Positions 17,107 to 24,719 of a stretch of 37,472 bases of DNA are shown in pieces (position 1 is the first letter of the stretch; every line of letters begins with the position of its first letter). Below the pieces are notes generated by a model. That model did no database searches, was not told where the DNA came from, and worked only from the letters and a program-made list of their open reading frames with translations. This DNA comes from an uncultured Marinicella sp. (GTDB taxonomy: Bacteria; Pseudomonadota; Gammaproteobacteria; Xanthomonadales; Marinicellaceae), in the NCBI GenBank assembly GCA_947502595.1, contig CANNAM010000008.1, forward strand, positions 1 through 37,472, read 5' to 3'. Position numbers and translations under genes: made by a program.

Positions 17107-18720
17107 ATGAAAACAAAAATATTATTATTGCTTGCAGCATTGGCTTTGTTGATGACCTATTTTATTAATAAGGATCGTGTGGTGTTTAACAGGTTGTTGC
17201 CAGCGGATACAACATTGCCAGATAACAGCAAGTACTATGGCGAGTTGAAAGCAGGGGTATTTGAGGGTGAAGGGGAATTGGTGTGGGCGGATGGTGATCG
17301 GTATTTGGGTCACTTTAAGCAAGGGTTGATGCATGGCTCAGGGGAGTTATGGGAAGTGAATGGTGATTATTACAGTGGGTCATTTAAAAACGGCATGATG
17401 CATGGCCTCGGTCAGCTGACTTTTTATGATGGTTCGGTGTATCAGGGTGAATTCAAACGCAATCATATGACAGGCGCGGCCACTTTGCGTGAGGCCGATG
17501 GTACTGTTTTTGTGGGCAATTTCAAACAAGGTGTATTGGTCGAGGGCAGCTATACCGATGCAGACAATAACCGCTATGAAGGGACTTTTGAAAACTGGTT
17601 GTTGGCAGGTTTTGGTTCCTACACTTCAGCAGATGGTGATGTGTATAAAGGTGAATTTAAACAAGGGGTTTTGCATGGTCAAGGCCAAATCCAGTTAAGT
17701 AACGGCGCGCTCTATGTAGGTGAAGTTGCAGATTGGATGTATGAAGGCAAGGGCAAGCTGATTGATGAAGAAGGCAACCAATACCAAGGTGAGTTTGAAT
17801 TCAATGAGTTTCATGGCGAGGGCACCATGGTTTTGGCAAAACCAATAGATGGCATCACTGAAATTTCGGGCCAATGGCAATATGGCTTTCATGAAGATGA
17901 TCCCAAATTTAAAATGCTGTTCGGCCAGCAAGTAGCAACTGTTGATGAGCTGTTGTATAGCCAGAATTCATTGCTTTCTGAGTCGATGTCACAAGTGTCA
18001 AAATCGGACAAAGACTTCATTGATTTGTATTTTCTGGGCATGGCTGCACATGATCAGGACGTGTTTTACCAAGAAATTGAATACATTGAAAATTATTTTA
18101 ATGATCAGTTTGAGACAAAACATAAATCCATTACTTTAGTTAACAGCCCGATAAAAAGCTCGAAACTTCCTTTGGTCACTAACCATGCCATCCAGTATGT
18201 TTTGGATCAACTGGCTGAGGTCATGGATGTGAATCAAGATGTGCTGTTTTTATACCTAACCAGTCATGGAACAAAAGAACAAATATCGGTTTCATATGCT
18301 GGTTTAGAATTGGCACAAATAGACGCGAAACAGTTTGGAGCAGTGCTTAAAAACAGCCCAATTAAGTGGAAAGTAATCATGATTTCGGCTTGTTATTCTG
18401 GCAGCTTTATTCCTTATTTAAAAGATGATCACCATTTAGTCATGACTGCTGCCAGAGAAGATCGGGTTTCATTTGGTTGTGGTGAAGGCAGTGACATGAC
18501 GTATTTTGCTAAGGCAATGTTCAAAGAGGCCTTACCGCAACATGATTCATTCATTGCTGCCTTTACAGCAGCAGAACAAGTCATTGAACAATGGGAAAAT
18601 GAAGATTTTCCTGACAGCCAGCATTCAAAACCACAGATTTATATTGGCAGTAAAATTGCCACCCAGTTACAACAATGGCGACAACAGATGTTGAGCCAAA
18701 AACAACAGCAAATTAACTGA
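17107..18720 (+). CDS. MORN-repeat protein fused to a C13-family (legumain/caspase-like) cysteine peptidase
   Basis: A 537-residue protein with three parts. Residues 4-20 form a hydrophobic N-terminal anchor or uncleaved signal. About nine MORN repeats of some 23 residues run from 43 to 241 (such as YYGELKAGVFEGEGEL and YKGEFKQGVLHGQGQI). Residues about 295-515 form a peptidase C13 domain with the catalytic dyad H387 (LTSHG) and C429 (SACYSG), followed by the conserved TAAREDR block. The C13 family includes legumain and GPI transamidase, which cleave after Asn/Asp. MORN repeats usually contact membranes or proteins. An AGAGGA precedes the ATG. It overlaps the next gene by one base (TGATG), implying coupled translation. 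The protease substrate is unknown. Confidence 0.88.
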   Translation: MKTKILLLLAALALLMTYFINKDRVVFNRLLPADTTLPDNSKYYGELKAGVFEGEGELVWADGDRYLGHFKQGLMHGSGELWEVNGDYYSGSFKNGMMHGLGQLTFYDGSVYQGEFKRNHMTGAATLREADGTVFVGNFKQGVLVEGSYTDADNNRYEGTFENWLLAGFGSYTSADGDVYKGEFKQGVLHGQGQIQLSNGALYVGEVADWMYEGKGKLIDEEGNQYQGEFEFNEFHGEGTMVLAKPIDGITEISGQWQYGFHEDDPKFKMLFGQQVATVDELLYSQNSLLSESMSQVSKSDKDFIDLYFLGMAAHDQDVFYQEIEYIENYFNDQFETKHKSITLVNSPIKSSKLPLVTNHAIQYVLDQLAEVMDVNQDVLFLYLTSHGTKEQISVSYAGLELAQIDAKQFGAVLKNSPIKWKVIMISACYSGSFIPYLKDDHHLVMTAAREDRVSFGCGEGSDMTYFAKAMFKEALPQHDSFIAAFTAAEQVIEQWENEDFPDSQHSKPQIYIGSKIATQLQQWRQQMLSQKQQQIN

Positions 18721-19088
18721 TGAGCAAGTCATCCACTGAACCACAAGTTTCTCAGCCACCTCGTATACTCAAGTTGGTCATACTTTCTGTCATCATTGGC
18801 TTAGTCGGTGGTATTTTATTGATGGGTGTGCCTGGTGCATTGATTTTAGAATTGGTGGCCTTGATTTATCAGCAGTTCGGAATGAGTCCTATGGCATTGG
18901 CTGGTGACTCGGTGTGGCCAATAGCGATAGTTATTTCTATGCTGTGGCCTGTATCAATCACACCGTTGGCGATCATTTATTACAACATGTTTTCCCAGCA
19001 TTCAGTATTGGGCCGTTGGCTGTTCAGCGTATTGGTCAGTGTCCTGTTGACAAGTGCTGTTACATTTTTAGTCTTTATCGAAGCTTAA
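18720..19088 (+). CDS. Small membrane protein coupled to the C13 peptidase
   Basis: A 122-residue protein with three predicted membrane segments (about 17-42, 64-86 and 97-119) after a short polar N-terminus. I do not recognise the family. Its ATG shares a base with the stop of the MORN/C13 gene (TGATG), so it is almost certainly made together with it and may act as its membrane partner or regulator (inference). Confidence 0.75.
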   Translation: MSKSSTEPQVSQPPRILKLVILSVIIGLVGGILLMGVPGALILELVALIYQQFGMSPMALAGDSVWPIAIVISMLWPVSITPLAIIYYNMFSQHSVLGRWLFSVLVSVLLTSAVTFLVFIEA

Positions 19089-19103
19089 CTGCTTTAGTGG
19101 TCG

Positions 19104-20543
19104 TTACAGTATAGGCCCAACAGTGGCAATCACGTTGTTCCAAAGTCGCCTATAGACAGGCCAATTCAGCACATCACTTAATTCAATTTTTTCAGATAAG
19201 CTGATGTATTCTTGTTGGCGTTGTAGCACTGCTTTGGTGGTGGTTTCATCCCGCAATAAGATGTTGTTTTCATAGTTTAAATCGAAGCTGCGTATGTCCA
19301 TATTACTTGAACCAATTAACGTCACCTTGTTATCCATGGTCAGGGTTTTGGAATGTAATAAGCCTGGCTTAAATTCATAAATCAATACCCCAGCATCTAA
19401 TAAGCGGCGGTAATAGCTGTGGCTGGCGGCAGCCACAATGAAAGAATCATTGCGTTGGGGGAAAATAATCGTCACCGCAACGCCGCGGTGTGCCGCAGCA
19501 CTGATCGCGTTTAAAACGGTCGAATCGGGCACGAAATAAGGTGAGGAAATAACCAGCGTTTCTTGTGCTTGACTCATTAAGGTAGCAAAAAATTGCTGCG
19601 TAGATGCTTTGCGCCCAGTGGGCCCATCAGCAAATACTTGAGCTGGAAAACCTGGAGTCAAAGGCTCGGTTTTAATGGGGAAGTGCGCTATTGGAGTGTC
19701 TGGTTGGTGCAGCAGCCAATCACTGGCAAATAACAGGGTGTTTTGTGCCACCACAGGGCCTTTGAAGCGCAACATGATATCCACCCATGGCGCGAATTTA
19801 GGTTTGACTCTGAACTCAGGATCGGCGCAGTTTTGGCTGCCACAATAAGTGATTTGACTGTCGATGACGGTGATTTTACGGTGGTTGCGTAGGTCCAAAC
19901 GACTGAAAATGATGGTTTTAATCAAGTTACAGAAAGGCAGTGCAACTTGCACTTGGATACCGGCTTTTTGCATGCCGCCCCATAGTTTTGATTTTATGAA
20001 TCTGCGCGAACCCAAGCCGTCGGCCATGACATACACTTGCACGCCCCGTTTGGCGGCACGAATCAATGCTTCGGCAGTCAGTGTACCGGTTTCATCTTTC
20101 AGCCAAATGTAATACAAAACCAGAATACTGTGTTTGGCGGCATCAAAGTCTGCAATCATCCGCTCCCTGGTTGACTGTGCATCAGCCAGTATTTCTGCGC
20201 TGTTGCCCAGTGTGGTATTGAAGCCATCAATCGAGCTTGAGTAGGCAAAAGGCGGGCGGTATTCAGGTTCTATTTGCGCTAAGCCTGAGTTGATACCACC
20301 CAGTACCTGTGGTGCATGTTGCTTGAGTCGAGTAAATACATCATTGTGCCTGAGGTCGGCGTTATAACTCAGTTGAGTTTCGCCAAAAAATACATAAGCC
20401 ATCACCCCAAGGTAAGGAAATAAGTTGATGATGATAAACCACGCCAGTCGGGCAACAGGTGTGAGGTCATCCCTAAGCAGTATGCGAAAGGTTAGACTCA
20501 GGACAAACAGGAAGTGTAAGGTAAGTAGTGTGATGATCAACAT
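19104..20543 (-). CDS. Cardiolipin synthase A-type (phospholipase D superfamily)
   Basis: An inner-membrane enzyme that joins two phosphatidylglycerols into cardiolipin. Two N-terminal membrane helices precede the catalytic region, as in ClsA of E. coli, and the two HxKxxxxD motifs are present: HRKITVID (H225, K227, D232 counted from the TTG) and HSKTLTMD (H401, K403, D408). Other matches are the WVDIMLRFKGPV and SSPYFVPDS segments. Length (479-483 aa) is normal. The ATG at 20543 is chosen. A TTG at 20555, right after an in-frame stop, would add four residues, and neither start has a good ribosome-binding site. Its gene is convergent with the MORN/C13 pair. Confidence 0.93.
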   Translation of the reverse strand: MLIITLLTLHFLFVLSLTFRILLRDDLTPVARLAWFIIINLFPYLGVMAYVFFGETQLSYNADLRHNDVFTRLKQHAPQVLGGINSGLAQIEPEYRPPFAYSSSIDGFNTTLGNSAEILADAQSTRERMIADFDAAKHSILVLYYIWLKDETGTLTAEALIRAAKRGVQVYVMADGLGSRRFIKSKLWGGMQKAGIQVQVALPFCNLIKTIIFSRLDLRNHRKITVIDSQITYCGSQNCADPEFRVKPKFAPWVDIMLRFKGPVVAQNTLLFASDWLLHQPDTPIAHFPIKTEPLTPGFPAQVFADGPTGRKASTQQFFATLMSQAQETLVISSPYFVPDSTVLNAISAAAHRGVAVTIIFPQRNDSFIVAAASHSYYRRLLDAGVLIYEFKPGLLHSKTLTMDNKVTLIGSSNMDIRSFDLNYENNILLRDETTTKAVLQRQQEYISLSEKIELSDVLNWPVYRRLWNNVIATVGPIL

Positions 20544-20631
20544 GATTACTGCCAATCATAACAGAAATCAATTTCTGCAAACAATGTTTCAGTTCAAGCC
20601 ATCCAGTAGGTGTGGTACATCAACTGTTTAC

Positions 20632-21648
20632 TCATTCAAATCCAGCAGCAAAAATTAAATCATCATTGGCTTCAGCCACAGCCAAAGTCATAGAGTTGTT
20701 GTCTGGGTTTGTGTCGATTACGCCCAAAGGTACAATTACTTGTGCGGTGTTACTGATTAAACCTGTGACTCCAGGGTCAACATCAGCAACTGCATCAATC
20801 ACCACGCTGCTATTGGCTGGTAGGTTCAGTGCTTCAGTGATGTTGCCAGTACCCATGGCATTGCCGCAAGTGGCGCTGTTGTTTGGTGTACAAAGCCATT
20901 CGATGTCATTTAAACCGGCCGGGAAAAAGTCAATTAAACTGGTGGAGTTGGCAGTTGCTGGACCGGCATTAGATACGGTGATTTGGTAGGCAAGTGCTTG
21001 CCCAGCTGTGTAATTGGCTGGGCTGGTTGTTTGTAACACTGACAAATCAACTTCATTGGCAGTTACTGGGCACTCAACCACAGCTCTGATGATAAAGTCT
21101 CCAGAAACACCCAGTAGACAACTGTCAAACCATTGATTGGGCGGAATTGCAAAAATGCTGTTTTTACCAGTCTGGCAGCCGTCATCATCAGTTACTAGGC
21201 TTGCATCATTGCTTGTCGGGGTGCTTTCAAACTGAAAAGCAACCACATAGCTTGTTCCTTGTGTAACCGGAACCATCAAAGGTATGACATTATTCTCATC
21301 AAGAAATCGGTATTCATTAAAAACCCCATCATTCAATACAGGACCCACTATGGTTTCAAGCTCAACACCAGGCTCAGGAAATGTCCCAGCTGCAGAAATA
21401 CTGATGCCTTGCTGAATAATTGGCGCGGTGCCACCATTCAATGAACGCCAAAATATTTGTACAGCAATGAGGTCGCCATCACAAGGTGATTCTAACCATG
21501 CAGCACCCATTTCGTTGGCAACAAAGCCAGATTGAATTGAGCCGTTACTGAATTCAGTCAATGAATCATTTTTTAACAAGGTTTCTACCGCATAAGCAGG
21601 CACCGCAATTGCTGTTAAGAAGAAAATGTATAGGTGTTGCTTTTTCAT
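20632..21648 (-). CDS. Secreted DUF11-domain protein with D-x-I-F tail
   Basis: Exported protein of 338 aa. The signal peptide ends near AYA (residue 20). The N-terminal region (about 25-190) is a beta-rich domain with several Cys that I cannot name. A DUF11-type beta-sandwich follows (about 195-325) with the usual signature pieces: YTAGQALAYQITVSNAGPA, SLIDFFPAGL, NTAQV and DTNPDNNS. The protein ends DDLIFAAGFE, the tail shared with three other secreted proteins in this window. AAGAGA precedes the ATG. DUF11 domains are usually found as repeats in surface or secreted proteins. A single copy suggests a small secreted or surface-attached factor. Confidence 0.8.
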   Translation of the reverse strand: MKKQHLYIFFLTAIAVPAYAVETLLKNDSLTEFSNGSIQSGFVANEMGAAWLESPCDGDLIAVQIFWRSLNGGTAPIIQQGISISAAGTFPEPGVELETIVGPVLNDGVFNEYRFLDENNVIPLMVPVTQGTSYVVAFQFESTPTSNDASLVTDDDGCQTGKNSIFAIPPNQWFDSCLLGVSGDFIIRAVVECPVTANEVDLSVLQTTSPANYTAGQALAYQITVSNAGPATANSTSLIDFFPAGLNDIEWLCTPNNSATCGNAMGTGNITEALNLPANSSVVIDAVADVDPGVTGLISNTAQVIVPLGVIDTNPDNNSMTLAVAEANDDLIFAAGFE

Positions 21649-21891
21649 AGGGTTTCTCTTGTGCTGCTGTTCATGTGAAGCCTTAAGAAAAATTTAAACT
21701 TAAGTTCACCACTAGATTGATACATTATAACGTGCAAAAAAACCAGCATATCATGCACAATCATGCCAAATATATGGTCTTGTCACACTTTCAGGCAGGT
21801 TTAAGTTGTGGTATCAGTTAAGGTGACAGGAATTAATAGTGTTGTTGGTAGCAAGGGTGAAGGTTTAATTAAATACAGACAATCCGCTAAC

Positions 21892-23211
21892 TCAGAACTG
21901 ACCTTGGGCTTCAAAGCCGTGAGCAAATATCAGGTCTTGGCTGCGGCTGAATTCATCAGCACCAATATCCGCGTTGCCTCCAGAAGGTCTTAATTCACCA
22001 TCAAAATCAAATAAGGCAGCCAAAGGAGCAGATACTTGGTTGATGGCAGCAGAGGCAGTTTGTTTTAAGTGCAAATCAGCAGTTGCCGGGTTGCTGAACA
22101 TATTTAAACTGGCTGCTGTGAAATTGCCCAGTTGTGAATAGCTGGCACCATTTCTTGAGCCAATGTCAGCATCGGTGAGGTTGTTTTGAGCATCACTGCC
22201 GGCAGTATCAAAGCGAAACTCAATGGCCAAACGTTGGTTTTGATTGGTCAAGATTGAATTATGTAAAACCTGGGTTTGTGGTGAATCCCAAACGATGATC
22301 ATGCCATCAGAGTTGTTGCGGCGTGCAGTGCTGTATAAACCTGGTGTCATATATATCATGTTATTTCTGATGATGCCGCCGAAATGATCGGTTTCAGTGG
22401 ACCGGTTGGTCAGTCCGTAAGCAATGGCCCGGTCTACATCAATGAATGTGTTGTTTTCCGTCAGTGTGTTACTGGCGCCATTCCACATCAGTATGGCTGG
22501 GTTCCACAGGTGGTCAGAGTTATCAGGGGTGTGGAAATTTTTAAATAGATTGTGTCTAATTTGCCAGCCATCACCACCATGAATGTCGATGCCGTTGGTG
22601 TAACCAGATCCGCCGCCATGATCTGTTACTGGCGGTGCATTGGTATAAGCCATGAGGGTGTATTCAACCACACCGTTGTCAACACCTTCTGCAAAACCAC
22701 CAGAGCTGCCTTTAATAAACTGTTCCCCAGCATCCAATAGGCGTAAATTATAGAGGGTCGGAGCGTCTGCATTGGCATCGAATTGGATGGGGTGAAAATA
22801 AACATCACGAATGGTGAGGTTTTGCACCGTTAAATTTCCTGCATTACTCCAGATGCCGTGAGGCACATTGCCATAGTTGGCCTGTTCCATGCCTTTGCCG
22901 ATGAGGTTGATTTGATCACAACGGTCGCTGTTACCACGAATGGTGATGTTGTTGGTTTGTATGTATAAGGTTTGGCTCAAATGATAGTCACCGGGTGCCA
23001 GTAAAATTGTGCTGTTGTTTTGTAAATTGTCCATAGCTTGGTTTAACTGCTGTACATTCGCCACTTGAATAACATTGCCTGTGGGTTGGGGTAAGGCGGG
23101 TGCATTCAGGCAGCTGGTGGAATTTGCAGCATTTATATCGGTACTTAATACCATGATGAATAAGAAGCAGATCATGCTGGCATATATTGTTGTGTTCAAT
23201 TGTTTGGACAT
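21892..23211 (-). CDS. Secreted right-handed beta-helix protein with internal D-x-I-F tail
   Basis: Exported protein of about 439 aa, unrelated at close range to the 11-15 kb pair. After a signal peptide (ending INA near residue 29) it has the pectate-lyase-like entry (VIQVANVQQLNQAMDNL, ILLAPGDYHL, ITIRGNS) and a parallel beta-helix with many Asn residues. A choice-of-anchor Q-like end follows (DFDGELRPSGGNADIGADEF). The D-x-I-F motif (QDLIFAHGFE) is followed by five more residues, so here it is not quite terminal. The ATG at 23211 is chosen over a TTG at 23223. No lyase active site is obvious. Confidence 0.8.
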   Translation of the reverse strand: MSKQLNTTIYASMICFLFIMVLSTDINAANSTSCLNAPALPQPTGNVIQVANVQQLNQAMDNLQNNSTILLAPGDYHLSQTLYIQTNNITIRGNSDRCDQINLIGKGMEQANYGNVPHGIWSNAGNLTVQNLTIRDVYFHPIQFDANADAPTLYNLRLLDAGEQFIKGSSGGFAEGVDNGVVEYTLMAYTNAPPVTDHGGGSGYTNGIDIHGGDGWQIRHNLFKNFHTPDNSDHLWNPAILMWNGASNTLTENNTFIDVDRAIAYGLTNRSTETDHFGGIIRNNMIYMTPGLYSTARRNNSDGMIIVWDSPQTQVLHNSILTNQNQRLAIEFRFDTAGSDAQNNLTDADIGSRNGASYSQLGNFTAASLNMFSNPATADLHLKQTASAAINQVSAPLAALFDFDGELRPSGGNADIGADEFSRSQDLIFAHGFEAQGQF

Positions 23212-23236
23212 TTTGAATTTCAATGAATCAGTTAGG

Positions 23237-23251
23237 TACTGTAATACAGTA
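23237..23251. promoter_or_regulatory. 15-bp palindrome at the promoter of the beta-helix gene
   Basis: TACTGTAATACAGTA is a perfect palindrome around its central A, 26-40 bp upstream of the start at 23211, and overlaps a TATACT -10 candidate on the minus strand (23249-23254). CTG and CAG are too close for a LexA box. It may be an operator. Confidence 0.4.
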
Positions 23252-23402
23252 TAGGTCAGTGGCTCAACTTGGTGTGAGCTCAGTCACGGTTTTGGCCTGT
23301 GAATGAATTATCAATCGTTTAAAGTTAAATAATGTTCTTTCATACCGTGGTGGTAGAGGCTGGTATTGAAGCTCTAATTTATACTTATACTCACATAAAA
23401 GC

Positions 23403-23617
23403 GTTATCCACAACAACTGTGGATAACTTTGTGGGTAAGTCGTTTTTTTGACCTTAAAAAGGTAACTGTGGCGAAGCTTGATTCGTTTTGGTTAAAATTT
23501 AACCATTCGCGTTTAGTTGTTAATAATCAATAACTTATGGAGTAATTGATATGTTAACAATCAATTAATCAGAGTAAAGTCATGTTTTACGCAGTTCGCA
23601 AGGGGAAATGTGTATAA
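23403..23617. other. DnaA-box cluster with IHF site (origin-like or DARS-like module)
   Basis: This gene-free AT-rich region has TTATCCACA at 23404-23412, its exact inverse TGTGGATAA at 23418-23426, a one-mismatch box TGTGGGTAA at 23430-23438, and TGTGTATAA (inverse of TTATACACA, also consensus) at 23609-23617. Between them, 23525-23537 fits the IHF consensus WATCAANNNNTTR exactly. A 15-bp palindrome GGTTAAAATTTAACC lies at 23490-23504. Two facing boxes plus a third in direct orientation with an IHF site resemble DnaA-reactivating sequences. R1/R2-like boxes flanking an IHF site also resemble oriC. No dnaA, dnaN or mnmG gene is nearby. Confidence 0.6.
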
Positions 23618-23675
23618 AAGCTAAAAATCAAGTTTTTATTGCGCTAATTTTGCTTGGTTTTTTTGAGATACAGGG

Positions 23676-24596
23676 TTATTCGCTGTATGCTTCTGCAGTG
23701 GCATCGTGTGGATGCAATGATTCGTGGTGGGTTACGCGCAAATGAAATTGTTGAACACTGGGTTCTTTACTCAAAACTTGTTTGATTCTGCGTGCCGCGT
23801 CTTCACAAAACATCAAGTTTTGACCATTGCGCAATGCAAAGGCTTGCTCATCCGCTCGTTTCACTGCAGCTTGAACAGCTGTTTGTAAAGAGTTTTCCAC
23901 CAGATCAATCATTTTTTGTAACGGCACTTGAACTTGGGTGTTTGCCAGTTTAACTTTTATCACCGCAGAACTTCTCTGGCTGTGTGGTGTGGCATTGATG
24001 CCTTGTTCTGACCCAATCCAGTCAATCACTGCTTGGTAATCAAGGTTTTGTTGATCAAACTGTTGCTTGAAATTTTCCTGAATCAGTTGTCTGGCTAGCG
24101 CCGCTGAACAAGGGCAGGTGCTGGAATAGGTGACCTGAAAACTCAAGTATTGGCTCAATCCAGTTTTTTTGCACTGCACCACTGACAGTTTAATTGGGTA
24201 GGAACGCCAGCCGGAGTGGTCGCTGACCAAAGCGGGTCTGCGTAACAAGGCTTCGCCCTCCACTTCAATCAAAGCGTTTTGGCTTAATTTTTTATGTGAA
24301 CTTAAAAAGTTGCTGGTCAGCTTTTGTAATTGCTGGTAGTCAATGGCTGTGGCAGAAAAAATTTCATCACAGGCCAAATACAATCGTGACATATGAATGC
24401 CTTTGCTGACTTCATCATCCAATGAAACTTCGGCGCGAACCCTGGCAACGCCAGCCGGCACAGCAACATCAGCCGCTAAATTTAACGGCATCTCAATGTC
24501 GCTCATGCCAACCCATTGTAGTTGGCCGCCTATTTTGGCTTTTTCCTCAGCAGCGATGTCTGGTAAGGTACATGATTGGTTGGTTGAATCTAACAC
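23676..24596 (-). CDS. GTP cyclohydrolase FolE2 (type IB)
   Basis: Catalyses the first step of folate/pterin synthesis, GTP to 7,8-dihydroneopterin triphosphate, as the non-FolE type IB enzyme that works with metals other than zinc. It is 306 aa and full-length, with the N-terminal LPDIAAEEKAKIGG, GIHMSRLY (H68), the catalytic STCPCS block (C161 and C163) and TPHSQRS (H205). The start is a GTG at 24596 without a clear ribosome-binding site. An in-frame stop lies further upstream, and no better start exists. A 31-bp inverted repeat lies 22-52 bp upstream, so it may be repressed separately from the preceding methyltransferase gene. In many bacteria folE2 is induced on zinc starvation by Zur. 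Whether that holds here is inference. Confidence 0.95.
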   Translation of the reverse strand: MLDSTNQSCTLPDIAAEEKAKIGGQLQWVGMSDIEMPLNLAADVAVPAGVARVRAEVSLDDEVSKGIHMSRLYLACDEIFSATAIDYQQLQKLTSNFLSSHKKLSQNALIEVEGEALLRRPALVSDHSGWRSYPIKLSVVQCKKTGLSQYLSFQVTYSSTCPCSAALARQLIQENFKQQFDQQNLDYQAVIDWIGSEQGINATPHSQRSSAVIKVKLANTQVQVPLQKMIDLVENSLQTAVQAAVKRADEQAFALRNGQNLMFCEDAARRIKQVLSKEPSVQQFHLRVTHHESLHPHDATAEAYSE

Positions 24597-24617
24597 TGAA
24601 TTGACTGGTGATTGGTA

Positions 24618-24648
24618 AATTTGATAATGCGGTCTATCATATCAAATT
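24618..24648 (-). promoter_or_regulatory. Candidate operator upstream of folE2
   Basis: AATTTGATA (24618-24626) is mirrored by TATCAAATT (24640-24648), and a nested TGATA/TATCA pair lies inside. This perfect dyad sits immediately before folE2, where a Zur- or Fur-type repressor would bind. The sequence does not match the E. coli Zur consensus well, so the regulator is unidentified. Confidence 0.45.
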
Positions 24649-24719
24649 CAAGGTAGTGGCGGTTATTTTAGCGAAGTTTTTTGTCTGTTATGGTTCTGTA
24701 TGGGCTCAGTGATTTAAAA

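Noticed and set aside
23237-23251. LexA (SOS) box reading of the TACTGTAATACAGTA palindrome
   Set aside because: The gammaproteobacterial LexA box needs CTG and CAG ten bases apart, and here they are only five apart.
24596-24640. N-terminal extension of FolE2 upstream of the GTG
   Set aside because: The frame is open for 15 codons but has no standard start codon before an in-frame TGA, and the GTG start already gives the normal family N-terminus.
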